The position numbers were made by a program, and so were the translations under genes. From Pseudomonadota bacterium (GTDB lineage: Bacteria > Desulfobacterota > Desulfarculia > Desulfarculales > Desulfarculaceae): DNA of 48,490 bases. Each line of letters begins with the position of its first letter. Within the stretch, counting starts at the first letter, position 1. This document shows, piece after piece, positions 33,896 to 42,120 of the stretch. Location of the stretch: positions 1 to 48,490 of the forward strand of contig JAHIQI010000065.1 of NCBI GenBank assembly GCA_018902755.1. Reading direction: 5' to 3'. Under the pieces are notes generated by a model. The model searched no databases. It saw only the letters and a list, made by a program, of their open reading frames with translations, and was not told the DNA's origin.

Positions 33896-35266
33896 CTAGG
33901 ACCTGAGCTTTTTGGCCAGCCGCCCGGCGGCGAACTCGCTGATCTCGGCCAGGCTGGGGTGGATGTAGGGGATGGAGGCGATGTCCGTCGCCGTGCCGCC
34001 CAGTTTGATGGCCACGGCCATGTCGTGGATCATCAGCGCCGCCTCCGGGGCCACCAGCTCGGCCCCCACGATGCGGCCGGTGCCCTTTTCGCCCCGCATG
34101 GTCATGTAGCCGCGAATCTTGTCCGGGTAGGTCTTGGCCACCCCCATGTCGCCCAACTCGTAGTCGGCCTCCAGGCAGTCCAGGCCCGCCTGTGCGGCCT
34201 GCTCGGCGCTTAGGCCCACCCGGGCGAACTGGGGGTCGGTGAAGATGGCGGTGGGCAGCACCCGGTCCTCCACCTCCCTGGGCTCCTGGTGGGTGGCGTT
34301 GTACCCGGCGGCCTCTCCCTGCACTATGGCCAGGTTGACCACCATCATCCCCCCGGCCACGTCACCGGCCGCGAAGATGTGGGGCTGGGAGGTGCGCATG
34401 TAGCGGTCCACCTTGACCTCTCCCCGCTTGCCGGTCTCCACCCCCGCGGCCTCCAGGTTCAGGCTTCCGGTGTTGGGCCTGCGCCCCAGGGAGAGCAGCA
34501 GGGCCTGGGCGCTCACGCTCACCTCCCGGCCCTGGTGGCTGAAGATGGCGGTGACCGTGTCGCCCTTGCGGCGCACTTGCTTGAGCTCGGTGCCGGTGTA
34601 GACCGTGGCCCCGTCCTCGATGAGGGCCTCGGCCAGAATGTGGCCGAAGCGGGGGTCGTATTTGCTCACCAGGTGCTCCGAGCGCTGCACCACCGTGGTC
34701 TTGACCCCCATGCGCGCCGCCACCTGGGCCAGCTCCACCGCCTGGGTGCCGCCGCCCAGGACCAAGAGAGATTCGGGCAGCTCGGTGAGGTTCATGAAGC
34801 CGTCGGAGTCCATGTAGCCGCTCTCGGCCAGGCCCGGCACCGGGGGCACCCCTTCCACGCTGCCCGTGGCGATGACGAAGTTGGCCGCGCTTATCTTTTG
34901 GCCGTCCACCTCCAGGGTGTGCTGGTCCACGAAGCGGGCCGCGCCCCGGTAGAGCTTGAGGCCCTGCTTTTCCTTGGCGGCCACTGATTCTTCGCGGCCT
35001 CCGGCCAAATGATCCACCACCGCCCGGGTGAACCGGTGCACCGAGGGATAGGCCGCCCGTCCGCTGACCCCCTGGGCCTTCACCTGGGCCGCTGAGTGCA
35101 AAAGGGTCTTACTGGGCATGCACCCGGCCAGGATGCACAGGCCACCCAAGCGGCCCGACTCGGCCATGCCCACCTTGGCTCCGTATTTCATGGCCGTGGT
35201 GGCCGCGGTGAAACCGCCGCTGCCGCCCCCGCCGATAACCATCAGGTCCAGGTCGAACCGGCTCAT
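33896..35266 (-). CDS. FAD-dependent pyridine nucleotide-disulfide oxidoreductase (dihydrolipoamide dehydrogenase-like)
   Basis: 456 residues. FAD-binding VIGGGGSGGFTAA near residue 10 is followed by the redox-active pair in GGLCILAGCMPSK (Cys-x4-Cys), a second nucleotide loop VLGGGTQAVELAQVAARMGV, the IFAAGDVAGG motif and a dimerisation domain. Near the C-terminus the usual His-Pro pair is seen in YIHPSLAEI. It moves electrons between NAD(P)H and a disulfide or other acceptor; no lipoyl complex genes are nearby, so the partner is unclear. The ATG overlaps the stop of the upstream CNNM-type gene (ATGA), giving translational coupling. An open frame continues upstream into that gene but is a shadow. 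Confidence 0.92.
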   Translation of the reverse strand: MSRFDLDLMVIGGGGSGGFTAATTAMKYGAKVGMAESGRLGGLCILAGCMPSKTLLHSAAQVKAQGVSGRAAYPSVHRFTRAVVDHLAGGREESVAAKEKQGLKLYRGAARFVDQHTLEVDGQKISAANFVIATGSVEGVPPVPGLAESGYMDSDGFMNLTELPESLLVLGGGTQAVELAQVAARMGVKTTVVQRSEHLVSKYDPRFGHILAEALIEDGATVYTGTELKQVRRKGDTVTAIFSHQGREVSVSAQALLLSLGRRPNTGSLNLEAAGVETGKRGEVKVDRYMRTSQPHIFAAGDVAGGMMVVNLAIVQGEAAGYNATHQEPREVEDRVLPTAIFTDPQFARVGLSAEQAAQAGLDCLEADYELGDMGVAKTYPDKIRGYMTMRGEKGTGRIVGAELVAPEAALMIHDMAVAIKLGGTATDIASIPYIHPSLAEISEFAAGRLAKKLRS

Positions 35267-36312
35267 AGCTGTTCGTCTTCCTCGCTGGCTTGGAGCATGG
35301 CCCTGGCTCGGCGGCGGGCCGGCTCCTGCATATCTACTTCCTGATCGGTTTCGTCCACTATCTCCGAGCCCACCAGGGATTCGATGACGTCTTCCAGGGT
35401 GACCAGACCCATGACCCCGCCGTATTCGTCCACCACCACCACCAGGTGCTCCTTGCGCGCCAGGAAGGCGGCCAGCAGCCTGAGGGCGTTGGCCCCGCCG
35501 GGCACGAAGCGCACCGGCTTGATGAAGCTCATCAGGGTCTTGTCCAGGTCGCGGCCCTCCAGGCGGATGATGTCGTCCTTGTGCACGTAGCCCACCACCC
35601 CGTCGGGAGTTTCTTGCCACACCGGGATGCGGGTGTGGGCCCAGCGGCGGGCCTCCAGTTCCACCTCGTCCACGGTCAACTCGCCGTTCAGGGACATCAT
35701 CATGGTGCGCGGGGTCATGATGTCCGAGGCGGTTATCTCCTCCAGGCCGATGATGTTGCCGATCAGCTCCGCCTCCATGCGGCTGATCTCCCCGCCCCTG
35801 GCCCCCATGTGGGCGGCGGCCAGGATCTCCTCCTCGCTCACCGGCGAGCCCTTTTTGCGGCTGCGGGTGATGACCCCGGTCACCGCCTGGGTCAGCCAGA
35901 TGAAGGGCTTGAGCAACAGGATCATGATGCGCAGGGGAAGGATGGAGGGGGCCCACAGGCTGCGCCAGTGGACCGCCCCCACCGTCTTGGGCAGAATCTC
36001 GCTGAAGATGAGGATGGCCAGGGTGAAGAACACCGAAAAGGCCCACAGGGAGCCCGCTCCCCACACCTGCCCGGCGGCCCAGCCCGCCAGGGCCGCCCCG
36101 GCGGTGTTGGCCGCGGTGTTCAAGATGAGGATCGCCGCCAGGGGGCGGTCCACCTGGGACTTGAAGGCCCGCATGGCCAGGGCGTAGCGGTTGCCCGAGG
36201 CGGCCGCCGCCTCCAGGGTGATGATCCTGGTGGAGTAGAGCACCGACTCCAGCAGCGAGCACAGGGCCGATATGAGTATCGAGGCGCTAACCGCGATAAT
36301 GAGCGTAGTCAT
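35263..36312 (-). CDS. CNNM/CorC-like membrane protein (DUF21 plus CBS pair)
   Basis: 349 residues from the ATG at 36312, the start of the first membrane helix (LIIAVSASILISALCSLLES); the frame extends upstream without support. Residues 1-180 form the DUF21 domain with three to four helices and SEILPKTVGAVHW. Residues about 200-330 are a CBS pair (DIMTPRTMMMSL; VVVDEYGGVMGLVTLEDV). There is no C-terminal CorC_HlyC domain. The family exports Mg2+ or related divalent cations, with CBS-bound nucleotide control. It overlaps the flavoprotein gene by 4 bp. Confidence 0.9.
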   Translation of the reverse strand: MTTLIIAVSASILISALCSLLESVLYSTRIITLEAAAASGNRYALAMRAFKSQVDRPLAAILILNTAANTAGAALAGWAAGQVWGAGSLWAFSVFFTLAILIFSEILPKTVGAVHWRSLWAPSILPLRIMILLLKPFIWLTQAVTGVITRSRKKGSPVSEEEILAAAHMGARGGEISRMEAELIGNIIGLEEITASDIMTPRTMMMSLNGELTVDEVELEARRWAHTRIPVWQETPDGVVGYVHKDDIIRLEGRDLDKTLMSFIKPVRFVPGGANALRLLAAFLARKEHLVVVVDEYGGVMGLVTLEDVIESLVGSEIVDETDQEVDMQEPARRRARAMLQASEEDEQL

Positions 36313-36417
36313 GGCATCTCCCGCCGGCGATGAAAAACGCCGGTTCCTGGTCCAAGAATACCATGACTGGGCCGGGCGATTAACCGCCACAGGGCCTATT
36401 TCGCATGCACGGTTTTT

Positions 36418-37719
36418 CTAATAGATCACTCCCGGCAGCCAGGTGGCCAGCATGGGCAGGGCGGTGATGAGCACCGCGCCCAGGGCCAGGGCCAGCAGAA
36501 AGGGCATGGCCCCCTTGAAGATGGCCGACAAGGAGGTGTGGCCGTCGATGCCCGCCACCACGTAGACGTTCACCCCCACCGGTGGGGTGATGACCCCCAT
36601 CTGGGTGACCAGCACGATCATCACCCCGAACCACACCGGGTCGTAGCCCAGGCCGGTGATGAGCGGGTAGAAGATGGGGATGGTGAGCATGATCAGCGCC
36701 AGGGCGTCGATGAAGCAGCCGCCCACCAGGTAGATGAGCACCACGGCCATCACCACCACCCAGCCGGGCCAGGACTGCTCGGCCACGGTCTGGCCGATCA
36801 TGAAGGGCAGGCGGGTGACCGCCAGGAAATGGCCCAGCACCACCGCCCCGGCCACCAGCATCATGGTCATGGCCGAGGTCCATAGGGTGTCGCTGATCGC
36901 CCGCTTGAAACCGGCCCAGGTGAGCGAGCGGCGGATAAGGCCCACCAGGAGCATGCCGCCCGCGCCCACCCCGGCGGCCTCGGTGGGGGTGAACAGCCCG
37001 GCGATGAGCCCGCCCATCACCATCAAAAACACCACCAGCACCTCGGCCAGCTGCACCAGGGAGGCGATCTTTTGCCGCCAGGGCACCTTCTCGCCGGGAG
37101 GGCCCAGCTCCGGCCGCCACCAGCACACCAGGAAAACCGCCAGCATGAACAGGCCGCAGATGACCAGGGCGGGAACGATGGCCGCCACGAAAAGCTGGCC
37201 GATGGACTGCTGGGTGAGGATGCCGTAGACGATGAGCACCACGCTGGGGGGCATGAGCATGCCCAGGCCGCCTCCGCTGGCCACGGTACCGCCGGCGAAG
37301 CCGGGGTCGTAGCCGAAGCGCTTCATCTCCGGCAGGCCCACGGTGGCCATGGTGGCCGCCGTGGCCGGGGAGGAGCCGCACACCGCGCCGAAGCCGGTGC
37401 AGGCCAGGATGGTGGCCATGGCCAGGCCGCCACGGGTGGCCCCGGACATGGCCCGGGCCGCGTCGTAGAGCCGCCGGCTCACCCCGCAGTGCAGGGCCAG
37501 CTGACCCATGAGGGTGAACAGGGGGATTACCACCAGGCCGTAGTTGGAAAAGGTGCCCACCAGGTCGCGGGCCAGAAGGCCCAGCCCGGCCTGGGGCGGC
37601 ACCAGGTAGGAGAAGCCCAGCCAGCCCACCAGGGCCATGGCGTAGGCCACGGGCATGCCGCTGAAGAAGATCATGAGCATCAGGGCCAGGGCCACCAGGC
37701 CCACCACCGCCGGGCTCAC
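36418..37719 (-). CDS. dctM: TRAP transporter large permease subunit
   Basis: 433 residues from a GTG at 37719 that overlaps the stop of dctQ (GTGA). Twelve or so helices cover the whole length. Typical DctM segments are visible: VIPLFTLMGQLALHCGVS, CTGFGAVCGSSPATAATMAT, GTVASGGGLGMLMPPS and VITPPVGVNVYVV. With DctQ it forms the sodium- or proton-driven membrane part of a TRAP system that imports a carboxylate-like solute delivered by DctP. The solute is not evident. Confidence 0.94.
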   Translation of the reverse strand: MSPAVVGLVALALMLMIFFSGMPVAYAMALVGWLGFSYLVPPQAGLGLLARDLVGTFSNYGLVVIPLFTLMGQLALHCGVSRRLYDAARAMSGATRGGLAMATILACTGFGAVCGSSPATAATMATVGLPEMKRFGYDPGFAGGTVASGGGLGMLMPPSVVLIVYGILTQQSIGQLFVAAIVPALVICGLFMLAVFLVCWWRPELGPPGEKVPWRQKIASLVQLAEVLVVFLMVMGGLIAGLFTPTEAAGVGAGGMLLVGLIRRSLTWAGFKRAISDTLWTSAMTMMLVAGAVVLGHFLAVTRLPFMIGQTVAEQSWPGWVVVMAVVLIYLVGGCFIDALALIMLTIPIFYPLITGLGYDPVWFGVMIVLVTQMGVITPPVGVNVYVVAGIDGHTSLSAIFKGAMPFLLALALGAVLITALPMLATWLPGVIY

Positions 37720-38201
37720 GGGCGCACCGCCTTGCGCAGCAGGGCCCAGGTCTGCCCGGCGATGACCAGGCAGGTGACCCACAGGCCCAGGGAGATGACC
37801 CTAGCCAACACGTGCTGGGGCAGTCCCAGGGTCATGGATATTTCGTTACTGGCCATGAGCTGGCCCGCGTAGACCCAGCTCTGCCAGGCGGCGGCCCCGC
37901 ACAGGGCCAGGGAGCCCGCGGCGGCCAGGGTCTGCACCGTGGCCGAGGAGCGCCGGGGCAGGCGCTGGACCAGGGACATGAGCCCCACGTGGCCGTGGCG
38001 GGCCTGGGTCTGGGGAAGGGCCAGGGCCAGCACCAGGGCCCCCAGCCAGGCCACCAACTCCACCGCCCCCTCCAGGGGGCTGCCCGTGGCCCGCAACACC
38101 ACATCCAGGCAGGTGAGGGCCATCATGGCCACCAGGCACAGGCCCCCACCCGCCTTGAGAGCGCCCACCAGCCAGCCGGTGAGGCGATTGTAGGTTTCCA
38201 T
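37716..38201 (-). CDS. dctQ: TRAP transporter small permease subunit
   Basis: 161 residues with four predicted helices. The first (GGGLCLVAMMALTCLDVVLRA) carries the conserved DVVLR, and EGAVELVAWLGALVLALALP follows, as in the DctQ family. It is the middle gene of the dctPQM operon, 8 bp after dctP and overlapping dctM by 4 bp. Confidence 0.92.
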   Translation of the reverse strand: METYNRLTGWLVGALKAGGGLCLVAMMALTCLDVVLRATGSPLEGAVELVAWLGALVLALALPQTQARHGHVGLMSLVQRLPRRSSATVQTLAAAGSLALCGAAAWQSWVYAGQLMASNEISMTLGLPQHVLARVISLGLWVTCLVIAGQTWALLRKAVRP

Positions 38202-38209
38202 GGCTTTTT

Positions 38210-39229
38210 TTATTTCCCGCCGGCCTGGGCCAGGGCCTCCAGGGCCGCCTTGACCACCGCCTTGCCATTGAGGCCCCGCCCCGTGGCCGACTGCTCGTAC
38301 TCCGCGATCACCGGATGGGCCGCCTTACGCCAGCGCCGGCCCTCGGCGGGGCTGAGCTTGATGATCTGGCGGCCGGGCTGGGCCAGGAAGAACTCCAGGC
38401 CCTTCTTGTCGGCTTCGTCCCAGGTGGCCCCGGTCTTGCCCGCCCATTCCTGGTTGATCTGGCGGATGGTCTTTTTCACGTCCTCGGGCAGGGAGTTCCA
38501 GCGCGCCTTGTTCATCACCACGAAGAAACTGGTGGTGTAGGCCACCGGCAGGCTCCAGGTGCCGAACTTGACCGTCTCGGCCAGCTTCCAGCCCAGGTTG
38601 GATTCCACCGGGTAGAAGGAGCCGTCCACCACGCCGCGGGCCAGGGACTGGTAGGTGTCGGGCATGGGCAGGGTCACCGGCACGCCGCCCAGGGCCTTGA
38701 CCAGCTTGGCCGAGGTGCCGTGGGAGCGGATCTTGAGGCCCTTCATGTCCTCCAGGGTCGCCACCGCCTTGTCGCGGGTGAACAGCAGGCCCGGCCCATG
38801 GGCGTGCACGTACATCACCACCACTTGGCCCAGTTCCTTGGGCTGGATTTTTTCCACGAAAATGTTGGCCGCCTTGGTGGCCTGCACCCCGCTCTGGTAG
38901 CCCAGGGGCAGATCCAGGGCCTCCATGGCCGGGAAGCGGCCCCGGGTGTAGGCGAAGCAGCCCATGGCCAAATCCGACAGGCCGTTGACCACGCCGTCGT
39001 AGGCCTGGCGGGCCGGGGTCAGGGTCTGGCCGGGGAAGTACTGCACGGTTACTTGGCCGCCCGTGCGCTTTTTGACCTCATCGCACCAGGCCTGGGCCAG
39101 TTGGCTCTGGGCGTGGGTGGGGGGGAAGAAGTTGCTGTAGGTCAGATTGGTTCCGGCAAAGGCGGCGGGAGCGCCGAAGGCCAGGGTGACAATGAGGCTG
39201 AGAACGGTCAACAGGCTTCGCTGCAACAT
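38210..39229 (-). CDS. dctP: TRAP transporter periplasmic substrate-binding protein
   Basis: 339 residues from the ATG at 39229, with GGAG six bases upstream; the longer open frame lacks a signal at its start. The signal peptide (LLTVLSLIVTLAFGAPAAFA) is followed by a DctP fold: LTYSNFFPPTHAQSQLAQAW at the N-terminus and MKGLKIRSHGTSAKLVKALG in the centre, with the conserved Arg that normally binds the ligand carboxylate. First gene of the operon. Confidence 0.93.
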   Translation of the reverse strand: MLQRSLLTVLSLIVTLAFGAPAAFAGTNLTYSNFFPPTHAQSQLAQAWCDEVKKRTGGQVTVQYFPGQTLTPARQAYDGVVNGLSDLAMGCFAYTRGRFPAMEALDLPLGYQSGVQATKAANIFVEKIQPKELGQVVVMYVHAHGPGLLFTRDKAVATLEDMKGLKIRSHGTSAKLVKALGGVPVTLPMPDTYQSLARGVVDGSFYPVESNLGWKLAETVKFGTWSLPVAYTTSFFVVMNKARWNSLPEDVKKTIRQINQEWAGKTGATWDEADKKGLEFFLAQPGRQIIKLSPAEGRRWRKAAHPVIAEYEQSATGRGLNGKAVVKAALEALAQAGGK

Positions 39230-39334
39230 GATTTTCTCCACGATGTATATGGTCCGCTGCCGGGCCGCAAGCTGCGGCGCGGGCACGGCTATCCTATTGG
39301 ACTGGGGGTATGGGTGTTTATGTAGGGGTAGTTA

Positions 39335-39412
39335 TCAGCCGCGGGGCGGCCGATAGTCGTAGCAATAGACGTAAGCATAGGCGCGGACGCTATAGGAGGC
39401 GTTGCTGGCCAT
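39335..39412 (-). CDS. Possible 25-residue Tyr-rich peptide
   Basis: ATG at 39412 to TGA at 39335 gives MASNASYSVRAYAYVYCYDY followed by RPPRG: six Tyr in 13 residues and a basic Pro-rich end. AAGGAG is about 16 bases upstream, too far for a good ribosome-binding site. It lies between dctP and the structured element at 39541. I cannot separate a true small protein from chance. Confidence 0.22.
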   Translation of the reverse strand: MASNASYSVRAYAYVYCYDYRPPRG

Positions 39413-39446
39413 GGTGTTGCTTTCGTCGCTCCTTGCTACTCGATAA

Positions 39447-39466
39447 AATCGGGCGGGGAGCCCGAT
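39447..39466 (-). terminator. Weak terminator-like hairpin
   Basis: ATCGGGC (39448-39454) pairs with GCCCGAT (39460-39466) across a five-base loop; on the minus strand TTTAT follows. It could end minus-strand RNA reading out of the 39541-39660 element or rnc before the dctPQM operon. Confidence 0.45.
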
Positions 39467-39540
39467 GCGCGTGAAAAGTAGCACAGCCTAAGGCCGTCCG
39501 CAAGGGGGTTTTTAGCCAGTAATGTTTCATGGAGGCCATG

Positions 39541-39660
39541 CGGCTTCGCCAGGAAGCGCCATGCTTCGTTGGCGGCCTCGCTTAGACCTCGGCGTATATA
39601 AGAATACGCCTGCGGTCTGCGCTCACCGCCGCCTTGCCTGGCACTCCCTGGCTGTGCCGG
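39541..39660 (-). repeat. Structured intergenic element, copy A
   Basis: Read on the minus strand it starts CCGGCACAGCCAG and folds into one long hairpin. The apical helix CGTAT/ATACG has a 6-base loop, then an internal loop GCAGG/CCGA, then helix AGACC/GGTCT, a purine-rich internal loop, and outer helices closed by GCCAGG/CCTGGC. Copy B (40070-40191) is homologous along its whole length but with compensatory changes in the helices. Family not recognised; it could be a structured RNA or a non-autonomous mobile repeat. Confidence 0.7.
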
Positions 39661-39820
39661 CGATGGGTACAAGGTGTATTTTGATAACGCGGCAATTTTT
39701 TCATGAAGAACCTATAAGTTCCTTTGTTGGATGCCACCCAACCATCCTGAAATACGCGGGCTAGGGGCTGGCGTCTAAAAGTGGGCCGGGCTAAGATGGA
39801 AAGGCGAAACGAGGAGCGGC

Positions 39821-40012
39821 ATGGACGCTGAGCGCGGCAAGAAAAAGAGGACCTGGGCCCTGGTCTGGGCGGGGGCGGGAATCGCCCTGGGGTTGTACGC
39901 CCTTGTCGCCTGGAGCCTGGTGGATTACACCGGTGGCTGGCAGATGGGCGTCGCCGCCCTGATTCTCCTGGCCGCGCCGCCCCTGCTGTGGTGGGTGCTG
40001 AAGCGCAACTGA
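39821..40012 (+). CDS. Small two-helix membrane protein
   Basis: 63 residues: a basic N-terminus (MDAERGKKKRT), helix one (WALVWAGAGIALGLYALVAW), a short loop (DYTGGW), helix two (GVAALILLAAPPLLWWVL) and a basic end. GGAG lies four bases before the ATG. It is an inner-membrane protein of unknown function, flanked on both sides by the two inverted copies of the structured element. Confidence 0.65.
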   Translation: MDAERGKKKRTWALVWAGAGIALGLYALVAWSLVDYTGGWQMGVAALILLAAPPLLWWVLKRN

Positions 40013-40069
40013 TTGTTTAGGTGCTGGAGGAGGCTCCAAGTTCGGCGGAGTGAGGTCGCGGTGCCATGC

Positions 40070-40191
40070 CCGGCACAGCCAGCCGCCGCAGGGCAAAGCG
40101 ACCGGCGAGCGAGGGCCGCAGTCGTAGACAACGCTACGTCGAGGCCCGAGCGAAGCCGGCAACGCAGTATGCCGGCACTTGGCTGGGCCGG
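40070..40191 (+). repeat. Structured intergenic element, copy B
   Basis: It begins with the same 13 bases as copy A (CCGGCACAGCCAG). Helices: CGTAG (40123-40127) with CTACG (40134-40138) around ACAACG; GGGCC (40113-40117) with GGCCC (40143-40147); CCGGC with GCCGG outside that; and an outer AGCCA/TGGCT plus CCGGC/GCCGG clamp. Conserved unpaired blocks shared with copy A are GCAG, CGA, GCGA and CAACG. It ends three bases before the rnc stop codon, in the 3' region of rnc but on the other strand. Confidence 0.7.
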
Positions 40192-40193
40192 GG

Positions 40194-40910
40194 CTAGCCC
40201 CACTCCATCAATCGCCAGGCGTCGATGCCTCGGCGGGCCGAGTCCTGCTCCGCCTCTTTCTTGGAGCGCCCGCTGCCGGTGGCCACCCGGCGGCCGTCGA
40301 TGACCAGGGCCACGGTGAACATCTTGGCGTGGTCCGGCCCCTCGGCGTGGATCAGCTCGTAGCTGGGGGTGAGGTGCAGCGCCTCCTGCACCTCCTCCTG
40401 CAAACGGGTCTTGTAGTCCTTTTTGGGGGTGCGCAGCAGGGCCTTTTCCGCCACCTCGGCCAACAGGGCGCTGAGCACCCGGCGGGCCTGCTCCAGGCCG
40501 CCGTCCAGGTAGATGGCTGCGGCGATGGCCTCCACCACGTCGGCCAGGATGGAGGGTTTTTCCCGGCCGCCCTGCATCTCCTCTCCCCGGCCCAGGAGCA
40601 GGCAGGGGCCCAGGCCCAGGGAGCGGGCCACCGTGGCCAAACGGTTTTCGTTGACCACCCCGGCCCGGGCCTTGCTGAGATGGCCCTCGCTGGCCTCGGG
40701 GAAGCGCCGGTACAGGAACTCGGTGATCACCAGCTCCAGCACCGCGTCGCCCAGGAACTCCAGGCGCTCGTAGCTGTCGCCCCCCAGCTCGGGGTGCTCA
40801 TGGATGTAGGATGAATGGCGAACCGCCTGCATGAGCAGGGCGGGATCGCTGAAGGAATAATCCAGACGGTCGCAAAGTTGTTGCAAGCTCGGTTGTAGTT
40901 CGTTGTCCAA
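40194..40910 (-). CDS. rnc: Ribonuclease III
   Basis: 238 residues from a TTG at 40910, chosen because GGAGGAG stands four bases before it; the open frame extends to an unsupported TTG at 40928. The signature ERLEFLGDAVLE is at 48-59 and the second acidic pair is in DVVEAIAAAIYLDGG (D124, E127). The last 75 residues are a double-stranded RNA-binding domain (DYKTRLQEEVQEALHLTPSY; GSGRSKKEAEQDSARRGIDA). It cuts double-stranded RNA in rRNA maturation and mRNA decay. Divergent from the GT4 gene. Confidence 0.96.
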   Translation of the reverse strand: MDNELQPSLQQLCDRLDYSFSDPALLMQAVRHSSYIHEHPELGGDSYERLEFLGDAVLELVITEFLYRRFPEASEGHLSKARAGVVNENRLATVARSLGLGPCLLLGRGEEMQGGREKPSILADVVEAIAAAIYLDGGLEQARRVLSALLAEVAEKALLRTPKKDYKTRLQEEVQEALHLTPSYELIHAEGPDHAKMFTVALVIDGRRVATGSGRSKKEAEQDSARRGIDAWRLMEWG

Positions 40911-41013
40911 TATGCTCCTCCGGGCCAAGTATCGGCCCGGCCAGGGTAAAATGTCAATGCGCCGTCGCAGGCCGCGCTTGACGCAACCCGCCGGCTACCG
41001 TAAGAAAGGCCAG

Positions 41014-42120
41014 ATGAAGCCTCTAAACATTATACATTCGGAATGGTCCAACGGCTGGGGCGGCCAGGAGATACGCATTCTCACCGAGTGCCTGGGCATG
41101 GCCGGGCGGGGCCACCGGGTGGCCCTGGCGGGCTGCCCCACGGGCAAGCTGCGCCGGGCGGCCGAAGCCGAAGGGTTGACGTTCCACCCTATGGAAATGC
41201 GCGGCCCCTGGGATCTTCCGGCCATACTCAAGATGCGCGCCCTGCTCAAGAGCCAGAACACCGATATTTTGCACACCCACTCCTCGGTGGACGGCTGGGT
41301 GGGGGGCATGGCCGCCCGCTGGGCCGGGGTGGCCTCCCTGCGCACCCGCCACCTCTCGGCCAAGGTGCCGGGGCACCCCTTCAACTTCGTCTACCGCCTG
41401 CCCCAGGCGGTGGTGACCACCGGCGAGAGCATCCGCCGCCACCTCGTCGAGGACTACGGCCTGGCTCCGGGGCGGGTGGCGTCCATCCCCACGGGCATAG
41501 ACGTGGGCCGCTACGCCCCCCGCGAGCCCGAGGCGGGCCTGGCCAAGGAGCTGGGCCTCGACCCCGGCCTGCCGGTGGTGGCCATCGTGGCCATCCTGCG
41601 CTCCTGGAAGCGCCACGACCTGTTCCTGGCCATGGCCAAGGAACTGCTCGGCCATGGCCGCCGGGCGCAGTTCCTCATCGTGGGCGGAGGGCCCAAGGAG
41701 CAGGAGGTGCGCGAACTGGTGCAAAGCCTGGGCCTGGACGGACGGGTGGTGATGACCGGCATGCGCCCGGACGTGGAGCGCTTGCTGCCCCTGATCGATG
41801 TGGGCGTTTTGGCCAGCGACAAGAACGAGGGCGTACCCCAGGCGGTGTTGCAGCAGATGGCCGCCCAGCGCCCGGTGGTGGCCGCCAAGGCGGGCGACGT
41901 GGGCCAGGTGGTCATCGACGAACAGACCGGCCTGCTGGTGGAAACCGGCAGCGCCTCGGCCCTGGCCGCCGGGGTGGCCCGCCTGCTGGACGACCCCGAA
42001 CTGGCCGCGAAACTGGGCCGGGGAGGCCGCCGCTTGGTCTTGGCGCGCTACTCCATGGAGGCCATGCTCGACGCCACCGAGGAAATCTACGGCCGGGTAC
42101 TGGCCGGGAGTACGCTGTGA
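41014..42120 (+). CDS. Glycosyltransferase family 4
   Basis: 368 residues from the ATG at 41014, where IIHSEWSNGWGGQEIRILTE begins the GT-B fold; the frame upstream overlaps the rnc start. The C-terminal domain contains FLIVGGGPKEQEVRELVQSL and DKNEGVPQAVLQQMAAQRPV with the conserved Glu. It is likely cytoplasmic, acting in lipopolysaccharide core or another surface glycan. First gene of a three-gene operon; its stop overlaps the next start (GTGA). GC-rich, native-looking codon use. Confidence 0.9.
   Translation: MKPLNIIHSEWSNGWGGQEIRILTECLGMAGRGHRVALAGCPTGKLRRAAEAEGLTFHPMEMRGPWDLPAILKMRALLKSQNTDILHTHSSVDGWVGGMAARWAGVASLRTRHLSAKVPGHPFNFVYRLPQAVVTTGESIRRHLVEDYGLAPGRVASIPTGIDVGRYAPREPEAGLAKELGLDPGLPVVAIVAILRSWKRHDLFLAMAKELLGHGRRAQFLIVGGGPKEQEVRELVQSLGLDGRVVMTGMRPDVERLLPLIDVGVLASDKNEGVPQAVLQQMAAQRPVVAAKAGDVGQVVIDEQTGLLVETGSASALAAGVARLLDDPELAAKLGRGGRRLVLARYSMEAMLDATEEIYGRVLAGSTL

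Noticed and set aside
33896..36262. Single 788-codon frame covering the flavoprotein and most of the CNNM-type gene
   Set aside because: Only the part from 35266 has domain sequence; the upstream part is a shadow of the overlapping DUF21/CBS gene.
39541..40191. The two structured elements as ends of a small transposon carrying the 63-residue protein
   Set aside because: Homology extends about 120 nt outward from the shared 13 bases on both sides, and there is no transposase or target duplication; better described as two inverted copies of one repeat.
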